A stretch of 64,000 bases of DNA from Aristolochia californica (GCA_029961685.1 JARWKL010000005.1:44528211-44592210), one strand, 5' to 3'; positions 45,367 through 58,613 are shown, counted from the first letter of the stretch. The notes: generated by a model not told the origin, from the sequence alone. Numbers and translations are program-made.

Positions 45367-45690
45367 TCAATAGTTTGAAGTACACTATGTATTTTGGGAC
45401 GATTGTTTTGAAGTTTAATTATGTTTTTTTAATTATGACTTTATAAGACGTATCATTGATAGATTATGAATTTTATTATGGTTAAGATTTGGGTTTTCAT
45501 GATTGTCGTGTTCTTATTGTGTGGATGAATGTTGTGGGTGTGTGATTGGAGATGGTTTTATATAGGTGTGATTAAAAATAGGTTATGATTGAAGAACATG
45601 GTATGTTTTTGTGTTTATGATATTAGGAAGAAACAGGAATTATTGTTGTAGTCGTTATTATGGTTGTGGTGATTGTATTTGCAGGTTTCC

Positions 45691-47066
45691 ATGGAAGACG
45701 AAAATAGGAATACAAGAATGATTTTATTGACATGTCTTATGTACATGATGGGAATATACTATATGAACCATAGGTATAGACGTACATTACGTCCTCGTGG
45801 GATTGGTGGTCCGATTTATTTGCAAAAGGCATTAGCGAAATCACCTGTTAAATTTTGAAAAGTTTACAGGATGAATCAAATTGTGTTTAAAAAAATGGCA
45901 GAGATACTTTATAGTAAAGGATTTTTATCACCTACAAAGACCATCTCAGTGGAAGAACAACTTGCATATTTTTTCCTAACTGTTGGTCAAGGACAAGCGT
46001 ATAGTGTCACAGCAGAGATGTTTGATAGATCAAACTGGATTATAAGTAGGTATTTCAATAAGGTGTTGAATGCTATTATCAAACTTTGGCCTGATTACAT
46101 CAAACGGCCTTCAGAACGGACTCACTCAAAGATTTTAAACAATCCAATGTTTAATCCGTATTTTAAGGTAACATCACTTGACATATAATGAATAATTTTA
46201 GATTAATATTTAGAGGTACTTGTATTAATTGAAATGATATAATTAGGATTGTATTGGGGCTATTGATGGAACTCATATCAAAGCAAACATCCCACTTGAA
46301 GAACAACAAAGGTTCTGGAACAGAAAAGGTTATCTCTCACAAAACGTGATGGCAACATGTACATTTGATATGTAATTCACTTATGTACTTCTTGGATGGG
46401 AGGGATCAGCAGTTGATTCCCGTGTATTGAAGGACGCATTGACTCGCCGAAATAGAATCTGTGTACCTGAAGGTAAATAATATATTGTTATGTAGTATTT
46501 TTTTTATTTTATCTTCAATTATCTTATATGAAAAATATTTTGTATTGTAGGTAAATATTATCTAGTCGATGCTGGTTATACAAATATGTCAGGATTTTTG
46601 GCTCCATATCGAGGAACTCGTTATTATCTACAAGAATTTGGAGACAACCTTCCTAGAAATGATAAAGAGTTATTCAACAAGGCACTCATCTTTGAGAAAT
46701 ACTATTGAACGAATTTTTGGTGCTTTAAAAGCTCGATTCCAAATATTGAAAGTCGCTCCTCCGTTTTCTTATAAGATCCAGATGAAAATTGTAATAGCTT
46801 GTTGCATATTACACAGTTATATACGTAAAGAGGATTACAATGATATGTTTGAATTGGAAGATGATGATTCCGATGATGAGGTACGTGGAGGAGGTGATGA
46901 GGTTCGATTAGCAGGTGAAAATTTGGATGGAGATAGCGATGATAGCGATGATCTTGGGGATGAAGGCAACCTATCAACAACAATGCAGAGGCGTCGTGCA
47001 TTAGAATCCACTAGAGCTACACAATTTCGAGATGCCATAGCAACTAGCATGTGGAGTGATTATTAG
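45691..47066 (+). pseudogene. Harbinger DDE transposase, two nonsense codons and a frameshift
   Basis: Exons 45691-46167, 46247-46472 and 46551-47066 match copy A in order and splice sites. IGAIDGTH and the [11 protein letters not shown] glutamate are present; the second aspartate lies in AVDSRVL. Lesions are TGA at 45856-45858 (CGA in copy A), TAA at 46373-46375 (CAA in copy A) and a 2-base loss near 46679 (TTCAACAAGG versus TTCAACCGAAGG). The positions that are stops in copy A read through here. The element therefore cannot supply active transposase itself. Confidence 0.88.
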
Positions 47067-47229
47067 TGGTTGTACTTTATTGCATTTGAACATGTATGTT
47101 GTCGTTCGTATCTACTAAACTAGTAATTTGATGATGTTAAATGCACAAACTCGTTGATAGAAATAATTTACTCTAATTATATTCGTTGTTGTCATTTTAT
47201 ACCTTTTTGTTATAATTTTATTTATTAAG

Positions 47230-48430
47230 TATTTTTATACTATATATTATGTTATTACAAAATAATTTATTTATTAATTATATTCATTTATGTTATTTTT
47301 AACTGTTTTATGTAATATAAATAATTTATTCTACTCACACGTTATTAGTATAATAATTTATAATAAACTATAATCATTAATTGGTTTAATTACGCAATTG
47401 CTATAATTAATTAAGCAATTTGGTTTATTTATTATATTCCCTTATGTTATTTTTTCATTTTTATTAATTTTATATAATTTATTCTACTCACACGTAATTA
47501 GTATAATAATTTATAATAAACTGTAATCATTAATTGGTTTAATTATGCAATTGCTATAATTAATTAAACAATTAGGTTTATTTATTATATTCCCTTATGT
47601 TATTTTTTAATTTTTATTAAGATTAAATAATTTATTCTACTCACACGTAATTAGTATAATAATTTATAATAAACTGTAATCATTAATTGGTTTAATTATG
47701 CAATTCTATAATTAATTAAACAATTAGGTTTATATTATATTCCCTTATGTTATTTTTTAATTTTTATTAATTTTATATAATTTACTCACACGTAATTAGT
47801 ATAATAATTTATAATGAATTGTAATCATTAATTGGTTTAATTATGCAATTTCTATAATTAATTAAACAATTAGGTTTATTTCCTTATGTTATTTTTTAAT
47901 TTTTATTAATTTTATATAATTTATTCTAGTCACACGTAATTAGTATGTTAATTTATAATGAATTTTAATCATTAATTGGTTAATTATCCAATTGCTAAAA
48001 TTAATTAAACCATTATGTTTATTTATTATATTCCCTTATGCTATTTTTTAATTTTTATTAATTTTATATAATAAATTCCAGTCAAGTAATTAGTATATTA
48101 ATTTATAATGAATTGTAATCGTTAATTGGTTAATTATCCAATTGATATAATTAATTAAAAAATTAGGTTTATTTATTATATTCCCTTATGTCATTTTTTA
48201 ATTTTTATTAATTTTATATAATTTATTCTAGTCACACGTAATTAGTATGTTAATTTATAATGAATTTTAATCATTAATAGGTTAATTATTCAATTGCTAA
48301 AATTAATTAAACCATTATGTTTATTTATTATATTCCCTTATGCTATTTTTTAATTTTTATTAATTTTATATAATATATTATAGTCACACGTAATTATTAT
48401 TTTAATTTATAATAAACTATAATCATAAAA
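47230..48430 (+). repeat. Harbinger copy B tail: ~150-bp AT-rich tandem repeats
   Basis: TAATCATTAATTGG or variants near 47371, 47523, 47677, 47821, 47966, 48115 and 48267. There are about seven units of 145-153 bases, against about five in copy A. Just beyond, CACTGGAATCTGTTTTCC forms a short palindrome found near many related termini. Confidence 0.7.
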
Positions 48431-48623
48431 GATTACTCATTCTCTTCTTTATTTAGAAAAGGATACTGAAATCTGTTTTCCAAGCATTAACACTGGAATC
48501 TGTTTTCCAACCACTTCAACTGGCCTGGACTAACACCCAAACATGAGTTGAAGAGGAAGCAATTCATCTCACTTCAATTCAATTTTCCACTTCATTTCCA
48601 CTTCATTGTGGACTAACCCCCCC

Positions 48624-49900
48624 TTAGTGTATAATGAATTACACTTCAAGTGAATCACGTCAATTCATTTGCTCAGGCAAAAAAGGGGTAATTTGGATTC
48701 CGACCTGTTTTGAGAATCAAACAATTGAAGAGCGCGGGATGCTCGTGTCCCCCCCTCCCCACTTGATCCTTCGGCCAAAATTTATTTTCTCTTCCCCCTA
48801 CCAGCTCCCCGCCTCCCCCCCCCCCCCCCTCCGTCAGTTTACCTCTCCTCTCGACCTCCGTCGTAGAGCACAGGAGGCCAAGCCTCTCGCCCTCCCGACT
48901 TCTCTTCTCTCTCGGCCTCCCGACTTCTCTTCTCTCTCGGTCTCCCGACTTCTCTTTTCTCTCGGTCTCCCTCTCGACATACTGTCAGAACACCACCTCC
49001 GTCGCCGTTACCCGCTGGCCCGCCGCCTCCGTCGCTGTTACCCGCTGGCCCGCCGCCTTCGTCGCCGTAGTCTCCCACCGCAGAGGAAGACAACGCGCAC
49101 CGTGAGGAAGACGATGGTTTAATTTTTCCTAAGTTAAGGAAAAATTAAACCATCGTAATAAGAATAATAATTTATATATTTTTTATAAAATAATTTATTT
49201 ATTTAATTAATATATTCATTTTATAATTACTATATTAAATCGTTATTTAATAGTCATAATTAAAATATTTGATAAATTGTTTTGGTTTAATTATCCCATT
49301 GCTATAATTAATTAAACCAATGGTTTTAAATTTGGTGACAATATATTATTAATTAATAATATATAAAAATATATATTATGTTATTGATAAAAAAATATTT
49401 ATTTATTATATTAATTTTTTATTATTGTATTAAATTAGTGGTTTTTAATGTTAAAACATATCTTATGTTATTAAAAAAATTATTTATTTATTATATTCGC
49501 TTAAGTTATTTTTTTATTTTTTTATTTTTAATAATTTATTCTAGTCACACATAATTATTGCATTAATTTATAATAAATTATAATAATTAATTAATATAAT
49601 ATATATTTTTATTAATTATGATATTAATATATTCTAATACTATACATTAAATCACTTATAAGTGTAGTAACCATCTTTATTTTGGTTAATTATCTAGTTA
49701 GGTATATGTTATATTTAAGTATATTATAAAAGGTTACTCGTTCTCTTGTTTATATCATATTTTTCATTTGGGGGCATTAACACTGGAATCTGTTTTCTAA
49801 TGCACTTGAACTCGTTTACACTAACTCCCAAGGATGAGTTAAAGTTGAATCAATTCATTTAAGATTAACTGTATTCTTCACTTCATTTTAAGTTCAATGT
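48624..49900. mobile_element. Right part of the second MITE copy
   Basis: Starts TTAGTGTATAATGAATTACA and runs parallel to 15388-16600, including a CT-rich stretch, the 46-bp hairpin and the AT-rich tail. Its terminal GGACTAATCCCCCC is deleted (CAATGTAGTAATTCTTGC at ~49890), so this MITE has lost both its ends. Confidence 0.7.
49111..49156. repeat. 46-bp hairpin, second copy
   Basis: Identical 20-bp arms and AAGTTA loop as at 15786-15831. Confidence 0.85.
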
Positions 49901-49959
49901 AGTAATTCTTGCTCTCTATCTCCATATCTTTAATGGCGCATATGCTAAAAAGATAAATA

Positions 49960-50815
49960 TATGAAATAAGTGTAGGAGGGGTTATTCAACACTAGTGTTA
50001 ACATGAACTTGAACTTCAAATTCAAGTCCACATCCATTTGAATCATCTACATGAGCTTTAACTTCAAATTTGGTGTTAGTGTGGACGAATTCATGTGCAT
50101 TGGAAAAAGTTTCTAGTGTTAGTGCCCCAAAATGAGAAATATAACAAAAACAAAAGAATGAGTAACTTGTAATAATATACTTAAATAAAACATAATACCT
50201 AAATATCAAATTAGGTAAAACAAACATGATTACTACACTAATACGTAATTTAATGTATAATTAAAATAAATTAATATGATGATTAATTAAATTAGATTAT
50301 ATTATTTAATGATTACAGTTTAATGTACATTAATATATTAATTACGTGAGCCAATTAACTGTGCACATGATTAATTATAAAAAAAATAAAAATAAAGTTA
50401 AAAATAACATAAACAAATATAATAAATAAAGTTATTAAATTATTAATAACATAAGATATACTTTAACAAAAAAAGAATGATTAAACAAAAATAATTGATA
50501 AAAAATAAATATAATGAATAAATAAAAATATTCTTTTATTCATAACACAAGAAGGATTTTTTACGTATTGTTAATATATTTCCACAAAATTAAAAATGAT
50601 CAGTATAATTATTTATAAAAAAGGATAATTATTAAAAAATAATTGATCAAATGCATACTTTAACTATATTTTAATTACCAGACTTAAATATCTATTTTCA
50701 TATAGTAATCAATATTAATGAATATAATAAATAAATAAATATACTATTTTATTAATAACCTAAGATAGATTATTCAACAACGAGTTCGTGCCTTTAATAT
50801 TAAAATCATTAGAAA
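49960..50815 (-). mobile_element. AT-rich Harbinger-related element end, inverted, second copy
   Basis: Parallel to 16670-17530 (GAACTTCAAATTCAAG, GGTGTTAGTGTGGACGAATT, TTACGTGAGCCAATTAAC, AACGAGTTCGTGCC). No coding sequence. Confidence 0.55.
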
Positions 50816-51370
50816 AGAATCATGTGTAACCATCACCGACAAAATTTGTTATCAGAAATGGGCCTAGTGCCAGTTTGTTCAAAACTTAGCCCAGCATTTA
50901 AAAGTTTTTTTCGAATGCACTTGAACTCTGTGTATACTTAACACCTAAATTGAAGTTGAAATTGAATTTAAATCATTAACTTGAATATAAAATTAAAAGT
51001 AAAAAAAGAAGATGGAGACAACCTTATTAAAGCCCAGATCTATTTCTCCTTGTAAAAAAACTCCTCATTGAAGACAGAGAAGATACGTACCATTTGTCGC
51101 CGGTCTTTGCAAAAACGGGCCTAGCTTTGGTGACCTCACAGAGGGGACATAACCATTATTATAAGCCAACCACCAGCAACCGAGTGGTTTAAAAAAACAA
51201 AAACTTAAAAACGTACTTGTAATAGAAAGCGTTGAGCCGACAAAAGAAAAAGACATTCCTATCATTACCGGTAACATTGAATGATTAGCTCAAGAGTTGT
51301 GTCGTCAGCACTATGACCTCGAGTTCTTTTGTGAAAATTATTTACCCTAAACAATTATCTTAGTCCCAAC
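50816..51370. other. Unassigned spacer specific to unit 2
   Basis: Does not match unit 1. Contains a short inverted copy (51303-51328) of the GAACTCGAGGTCATAGTGCTGACG motif found in direct orientation at ~51413. No gene is seen. Confidence 0.4.
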
Positions 51371-51596
51371 ATCACAAGTTCGGGAGCAGTCGTTTTCGCT
51401 GCCACAGATAGGAACTCGAGGTCATACGGCATTTATAGACGTAAGGAATCTGGTGTAGTAGGATTCCGATCAGCAAGAACCTACCTGCCCGTTACCAATA
51501 AGCAAGTAAAAAACAAATCCCGACCGTGGCTTCCTTGAACAATCCAAAAAAGTCCAGATAAGGTAACAAACGGAGAGAGAATCAGAATGTCCACCT

Positions 51597-52441
51597 TCCA
51601 TTCAATTTCTTCTGCCTGAACCATCCCATCTTTCTGCTTATGAAAGGCGACGAGCCACTGCTTCATTTCAAATATCCAAGCTCTTTCTTGTCTTCTTTCT
51701 GAAAAGAATTTGCAATTTTCTTCCCAAACCTTGGTAGAAAATCCATTGGCCACTCTTTTTTTGTCCTTAGATATTGGTTACATTATTGAGTACCATTAAA
51801 TAAGGAAAGAGACATGGCTAGTAGATACATTGCACAATGTTACTTGGGTCTATAAGATTTACCACCTTCATAATACATTTTTTATATTATATATTGGTAA
51901 AAAGATATTTGAGTCAATTTTCCAACACAAAAAGACTTTTGGCAATCTGAGTTTTCAATAAAGAAAACTCGATATCTGAACCAGCAAAGGTTGGCCATCA
52001 GGAAAAGGTATGAGCAACAACAGAAAGTTTCACTTTTTTTAGGCATTTTATATTATCAAGTAGAAAACTTTATATTGAAGAAATAACCTCAAACGAAAGC
52101 TATTTGAGGCTAATTTATGACCCAATGAACCGTTTCTTAATCTGATATTTCAAGAGAGGTATCAATATCGGAAGACTCAAAGGTCATGTTGGAAGTACAG
52201 AGCTTGTGGAAATCCTAAATTGAAGCTCTCTCAGCCGCAACTGATGATTCATCTCGATGATAATCCTAACAACGGCGCCCCAAAATATAAAGAGAAAACT
52301 AGGGTAACCGTAATACAAGTGTGAAATCCACATACCGACTCAGCGTAAAACGTTAATTACTCTCCACAACTTAACAACTTTCTCTCACAAAAAAGTCATT
52401 TACAAAGACAAATAGGAGAATAACTCCCTTATTAGTACTCT
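51597..52441. repeat. Direct repeat flanking TPS-B', 3' side copy
   Basis: Counterpart of 18716-19555, with its partner at 55450-56303. Confidence 0.75.
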
Positions 52442-52661
52442 ATTCATTTCATTCATCTAAATAGTAGCCAATGAGATCCTTTTCCGCAAAAGACTCTCAA
52501 TGTTTCTACTACAACAATCTCAACCTCTTAAGTTGCAGACATTGAAATCGACAACAACTTTGTACTGTGAAGGAGCCATTTAAAGGCCTTTATGTGTAGA
52601 ACAGGTTTTTACTTTTAAAAATGGTAGACAGGAAATGATCTCGTTTTTTATCTTTTTCTAG

Positions 52662-54896
52662 CTACAGAGGAACACTTTCCATGAGCAAGGACAGGCTGAG
52701 CTCCTTGAGAGCTACAGGGCGCTCATCATCATTGTAGCTATAGGCCATCTGAGCCATTCGGGGTATATTGAGCGAAGCTGTTGTGAAAGCTGCCGAGTAT
52801 GGATTTGCCGAGAGGCATTCCGCGTTGAGTTTCTTCCATGCAACGTTGAGCCTCTGCTTCACATGTTCTTCAACACTTTCTATAGAAAGGAAGGTGCCAC
52901 AGCGCTCTTTCATGTAGCAGTCAGCGTAGGACCCATCATGGCCGCGTCCCTTGTCTCCCTTCACGTCAGAAAGCCAACCGATCAGTTGTTATTATTATTT
53001 GAAGATAAGAAAAAGCTTCCCATGTCCTTCATGGAGTAAAAACTAAAAGGCGGGGCCAAATTAAGCCAAAGGTGATCAGGTTTCTTACATTGACGCTTTT
53101 CATGTCGTTCCATAGCCTAAATATCATGGCTGAATGTGAAATCAGGTCAGGAATGCTGCGCAGTAGGTTCGTCGTCTCCTTCTTCTTCCCCTCTCCCAGC
53201 AACACGAACATGTGAATCAGAGCCATCGGCACTCCAGAGCTGATCATTCCGTTTCTCAGGTATACCTCTGACTCCGGCAAATTCCCGGAGGAAAGCCATC
53301 TTTTCTCTGCTAGAAATGATCTACACATGGCTGCCCACTGCAATATATAGAAAACTCACAACTAACACATGGATTTCAGCTAGTTAATTTTCATGAGTTA
53401 ATAACGTTTAGGGTGCAGATAAACACCGTTTTTCTTAATGTCTCTATCGGATTCCAGCCTTGTTGTTTATGGACCTTGCCAGCAATGTCGTTGGTTGTGT
53501 TATAAAGTGCCATAAAGCTCATCTTCATGAACCTTGGGAGCATTTTCGTTGATTCAACTTCCCATCTGCAATCAACACAGTGAATTTCTCGTCAATCAAG
53601 TAGTCCCCAGAGTGAGTTTCTCTCACTCCGTACCAGAATCGCCGAAGCAGCAAAAAGTCACCTTTCAACTGCTTCCGTGAAGATAATGAGTTCATCAAGT
53701 GTTCCATAAACGTCAAAGATGTCGTCGATCAGGAAGATGAAAGCAATGGGCTTAGCCATTTCTACGCGAGAAGTTGATAATTGAGGGTCAGAAGCGACAA
53801 TCAAAGACCATATGAACCATTCGACGTAATTCTCTCTTGCAAGCTTCAGTTCCTTCTGCAAACCCAAGCCTCTCCACCACCTATAATGGCATAAAAAGTT
53901 TCAAGAAAGTGGTTCGTGCGAAGGTCAAATACGCTAAATACATCATTATTATCGACCTCATCAACCAGGGCATCTATTATAGAAATAAGAAGGATCTATA
54001 CCTCGCAACCTCCTGCAATTCTCTCTGAAGCATCAATTGTACAATGTTGAAGTCCAATTTGGCAAGTTCATTGACGATCTCGTTCTTTCCTCCAGCTCCC
54101 GTCGACTTTTCTAGGTAGTGCTTAATGTTGAACCTCGGTATGCTCAAGTAAAAAGGATGATTCAAGATGTACTCTATCTGTCCACTTACGGAAGCCTCAA
54201 CGTCGCCCACCAACTTCCGTAGGTAACTCGAAGAAAATTTTCTGGCTTCGTCGAGCATGTCTTCTCCTTCTAAACTGAGAAAGGAAGCTTCATACAGAGC
54301 CAACATCCCAGCAATGTCTTCGCTTAACTGTGTTTTGAATCGCCCATCTCTGTCCCTGAAACGATTGAACACACCTGCAGCATGGAAATTTGTTATTGGT
54401 ATCTCACATTTATACGCATTTAACATTAAAATTTGCAGAGAGAAGCAAAATTTACCCACTTGTAGACACGTAGTAACCACATTGCCGCAACAAACGGAAG
54501 GAAAGCGCAGCAAAGAGCAGACCATGGTGAGCATCATCATCACCTACGTTGTCATGAATGAGAGGTAACAGTTGCTCGATCTCATCTCTGAAATGGTAAT
54601 CAATGCCCAGACGTTGCAGTTTGTCAATCAGAACTGCGGATTCGACTGGTTCGTGCTGCGGTAGTAATAATCGTCTTACTTCCTCAACTGCCTTCAGTCG
54701 CTTCGTCTGTAAATCCTCCTGCATGGATACAACCCATTGACCAAATGAAAAATCAATAACGAGAAACAACAACTGGATGTGTGAAAGAGTTACGTGCCAT
54801 GTTATTAGTGAAGGGCGTAGATGTGAATAAGTGAATGACTGAGTGCATCTCTTCTGCCGACACACTGCCTGCAGCCTCCGATGAGAGTGTTTCCAT
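52662..54896 (-). CDS. TPS-B': TPS-g type terpene synthase, reading frame intact
   Basis: Minus-strand exons: 54896-54798 (donor uncertain), 54718-54460, 54374-54002, 53880-53662, 53565-53427, 53337-53089 and 52958-52662, about 544 residues. It is nearly identical to TPS-B, with no indel between the two genes, but reads TGG (plus-strand 53454-53456) where TPS-B has a stop. DDIFDVYG is canonical. The second motif NDMKSVNGD has Asp in place of the usual final Glu. The acidic N-terminus argues for a cytosolic enzyme, hence FPP and a nerolidol-like product by family analogy. Intron 1 lacks an in-phase GT donor; the phase-0 choice is ATG|GCACGT, a weak GC site. If intron 1 is not spliced in phase the gene would fail, so activity is uncertain. 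Confidence 0.8.
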
Positions 54897-54996
54897 GGGC
54901 TGCAAGAAAACTGACGGCAACGGAAGTGATTCTTTTTTTTTATTCTGGCAAATTGAAACAGAAGCTATTGTGATGATTGAGGCTTCCACGGAAGCC

Positions 54997-55005
54997 TTTT
55001 TTATA
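54997..55005 (-). promoter_or_regulatory. TATA box of TPS-B'
   Basis: TATAAAAAAGG on the minus strand, ~100 bases before the ATG, as in TPS-B. Confidence 0.65.
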
Positions 55006-55066
55006 GTGAGAGCTAGGGCTTACTGCTCCAGGTGTAGCTGCACATGTAATGGACAATATTATACGT

Positions 55067-55449
55067 AAAGAGCATATAAGTGGTGACGGGTCAAAAGTAA
55101 TTGTTGCCGAAGGACAAGATGTCTCTTTCGCCATAAATCAATAGAGAGACATAGCACGAAAGATCGATAACGACGAGGAATGCAGTCAGTAATGAGGCTT
55201 CCTCCATCGTCAGCTTGCTGCAGTGTGTTCCACGAGGAAACGAACCGTGAAGACAGATGTTCCACGTTTTCCTCCCGTTATGCTTGAGGAACGATTGATT
55301 GCTGCCGACGGTTTCATTGAAGACGAGTCCTTGCACTTAACTAGCTCCACATATTTTACTGGTGGGGCACACAAAGGTCGTTCATCCACGACTAAAAGAG
55401 GTTTCTTGCTGGGGAATTAAAGTTGAAACCAAGGCTGCCATGACTCCAC
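55067..55449. promoter_or_regulatory. TPS-B' upstream module
   Basis: Same module as 22205-22587, including CACGTTTTCCTCCCGTTATG and GCTCCACATATTTTACTGG. I see no differences from unit 1 by eye. Confidence 0.5.
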
Positions 55450-56303
55450 CTTTTCATTCAATTTCTTCTGCCTGAACCTGCTACACATGGTTCTCTGCAA
55501 CTACAACTCGAGTGTCCACACATACCATCTTTCTGCTTAGCTTCATTTCAAATATCCATGCTCTTTCTTGTCTTCTTTCTGAAAAGAATTTGCAATTTTC
55601 TTCCCAAACCTTGGTAGAAAATCCATTGGCCACTCTTTTTTTGTCCTTAGATATTGGTTACATTATTGAGTACCATTAAATAATGAAAGAGACATGGCTA
55701 GTAGATACATTGCACAATGTTACTTGGGTCTATAAGATTTAGCATCTTCATAATACATTTTTTATATTATATATTGGTGAAAAGATATTTGAGTCAATTT
55801 TCCAATACAAAAAGACTTTTGGCAATCTGAGTTTTCAATAAAGAAAACTCGATATTTGAAGCAGCAAAGGTTGGCCATCAGGAAAAGGTATGAGCAACAA
55901 CAGAAAGTTTCACTTTTTTTAGGCATTTTATGCTATCAAGTAGAAAACTTTATATTGAAGAAATAACCTCAAACGAAAGCTATTTGAGGCTAATTTATGA
56001 CCCAATGATATTTCAAGAGAGGTATCGGTATCAGAAGACTCAAAGGTCATGTTGGAAATAAAGTGCCTATGGAAATCCTATATTTAAGCTCTCTTGGCCG
56101 CAACTGATGATTCTTCTCGATGATAACCCTAAAAACGACGGCCCCAAATATAAAGAAAAAACTAGGGTAACCATAATACAAGTGTGAAATTTGCTTACCG
56201 ACTCAGCGTAAGGCATTAATTAGGCTCCACAACTTAACAACTTCCTCTCACAAAAAAATCGTTTACAAAGACAACTTGGAGAATAACTCCCTTATTAGTA
56301 TGT
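55450..56303. repeat. Direct repeat flanking TPS-B', 5' side copy
   Basis: Counterpart of 22588-23441, same orientation as 51597-52441. Confidence 0.75.
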
Positions 56304-57182
56304 CTTAAAAATACTGAGTGATCCATCATGCATCTTTTAAAACCAAACCATGCTCTCAATGACCGTTTTATAATTTGCACGCCAATTCCCCCTCAACCAC
56401 AAACCCAAGTGGTTGATCTATATAAATTAATCTCCTCTTATACTTCTTCATTAAGAAATGCTTTTGTCACATCAATTTGGCGCCAAGACCAACTAAAATT
56501 TGCAACAAGAGAAAGAAGAATCTGAACCGAATTTAATTTGTAGCTCTCGAAGTTTATATAATTTCAAATATAGGAATTACATTTGGTTGTAATTAGATGG
56601 AACGTAAAAAGTGAGAAAGTGCTAGAGAGTAGAGAGAAAGAGAGAGAGAGGTGAACAGAAAAAAAGAAAAAAAAGAAAAAGGAATTGTTTTAATTTTTTA
56701 TTTGTACAACTAATTTTCAAAAAATTAAGATATATCTAAAATGAGTAATAGGATCCATCAATTAAATTAAGCTCAATGCTTGGAGCACTTCTTCAAGTGC
56801 TATCAAGGTCGGCTCTTTGCGGCAGTTAGGAGTGGCTGATTCATTTGTACGACTTCCTCTAACAGCAGAATTTGTATTAATATTAGTTACTGCTTTTGCC
56901 ATATTATCTCCCTTTTGGGAAACACTAGGAATGTCAGGTTCAGCCCTCGTGAGGTTTGCCGGTTCTTGCTAAAATTTGAGCTCTAACTGAATCAAAATGA
57001 TGCCTTATTGCAGGCCGTGTTACACGAGGCAGATTCATCGTATCCTCGCGCTTCGCAGATTTGCACAGAAACGTGAAGACTAGGACCAGATGTTCCTCAT
57101 TTTCCTCATTAACTGCTGCCGACTGTTTCATCGAACGGAAATTTCTGTGGTTTTGCTGATCCTGGAGTCACGTTTCTGAAAA
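56304..57182 (-). other. Possible copia scrap and unassigned sequence, second copy
   Basis: Duplicate of 23442-24320, with the same RQIDVTKAFLNEEV-like text on the minus strand. No gene is seen. Confidence 0.4.
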
Positions 57183-57587
57183 GAAGTGAAGTAGAAGATG
57201 AGTCCTTGCACTTAACTAGCTCCACATGTTTTACTGGTGGGGCGTACGAAGGTCGTTCATCCACAACTACTTAAAAGATTCCTTGCTGGGGAATTAAACT
57301 TTCAAACCAAGGCTGCCATGGCCCCTCCTCATTCAAACCAAGGCTGCCATAGGTTTCGAGATGGGATGGGCAGATTTAAACTGCAAGTGAGTGATGATGC
57401 AATGCGACTGTTGGCGTTATACGAAGCTTCTTATCTTGCGATAGAAGAGGAAGATGCACTCGTGGAAGCTGCAGATTTCATGAGTAAACACATTGTGGCG
57501 ACGTTGCCGACGATGGGGTCTAGTCTGGCAAAGAGAGCTCAGTATGGATATTGTTGCACACGACCAAGTGGGGTCCTCCCAATGCTA
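57183..57587 (+). pseudogene. TPS-D': relic terpene synthase, second copy
   Basis: Duplicate of 24321-24725: upstream module joined to an exon 3 fragment (57350-57545). No metal-binding motif remains. Confidence 0.8.
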
Positions 57588-57621
57588 TGAAGTGTGGTCC
57601 TCCCAATGCTATGACTACAAA

Positions 57622-58575
57622 TAAGTACCCATTTCGCTGCATTTATTCATGTTATTTGTAATAGACACAGAACTACCTTTTAAGATTCGTCTTCGGAACT
57701 GATATTTTTTCTTCTGATATTGAGTTAGCTCGAAGGAGATGTCGACGAAGGAAACAATGGAGCGAGCATCTGGGATACATTCACGAGAAGACCAGGTTGG
57801 AATCCGAATTAAAGAACGCCATGATTGTAGTATAAAGGCATGCTCAGTATGTCGTGCCATCACTGTAACTTTTTTGCGTTTGTAACAGGGAGGATAATGG
57901 AGTTAGCAATACAGACACGGCCATAGACCAGTATGATTGTTTCAATGTACAATTTCGCTATAGTTTGATGAAGCCCATGATCAGTTACATTATCTTTGCT
58001 AGTATCAGTAGCGTGCAGGTCTGGTGTCCAGTGTCCAGTGTTCGCTTTTGAAAAGCAACCGTGTCTATTCGTCATGCTTGTAAATACAGAGACTTCGAAG
58101 AGCACCTCTTAAGATTTGATCCTCATCCAACAACGTTACAGAGTGTAGATAAGACTACTAATGTTCATGTCTTATTTCGTTAATCTCGAGCCTGCCCTGC
58201 ACATTTGTTAGGCAACTCCATTAATCTATTATGCAAAAGGTCTGTAATCAGTTTTCAGTGACTGGTATCAGCCCACCTTCTTGATTAAGAGGTGCAGCCA
58301 ACTCACGCTTCATGACAATCAAAGGAGCGCACCTCCTTGAATAAGCCTTAATCTTCATACAACAAGATTGGCAAGTTCACCGATGAATTAACATTAAGAT
58401 TTAATTAAAATCTAATTAATCATCACGAATTGATGGTGAGAGTTTACATTGAATTTATAAAGAATAATTACAATGGTAATCAGGTTTTTCTACCACTCAG
58501 CTAACTGATCTTCTGCCTCTGATTCTGGTAATGGAAGCCTAGTCATCGAGTTTCTATTACGGCAGGATATCCGCA
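57622..58575. repeat. Duplicated block, second-unit copy of 24760-25713
   Basis: Same sequence as the unit 1 block. It is also paralogous to the TPS-A downstream region at 11.34-12.52 kb. No gene. Confidence 0.6.
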
Positions 58576-58613
58576 CCCCCCCCCCCCCCCCCCCCCCCCC
58601 ACACACACACACA
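58576..58613. repeat. Poly-C then (AC)n microsatellite, second copy
   Basis: 25 C followed by about seven AC units, shorter than at 25714. Here the offset between units changes from 32862 to 32851. Confidence 0.9.

Larger units (their letters stand above)
41460..48623 (+). mobile_element. PIF/Harbinger transposon, copy B, both ends and TTA duplication
   Basis: A 7164-bp element between TTA (41457-41459) and TTA (48624-48626). It starts GGAGGGGTTAGTCCACAATT and ends CACTTCATTGTGGACTAACCCCCCC, an inverted pair with two mismatches in the first 20 bases. The 3-bp TTA duplication is the Harbinger signature, and the uninterrupted host site at 15388 in unit 1 confirms it. It contains a CT-rich leader, a PPR gene fragment, four promoter-like monomers, an intact ORF1, a broken transposase and ~7 AT-rich subterminal repeats. 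It is probably mobilisable in trans but cannot make its own transposase. Confidence 0.93.
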
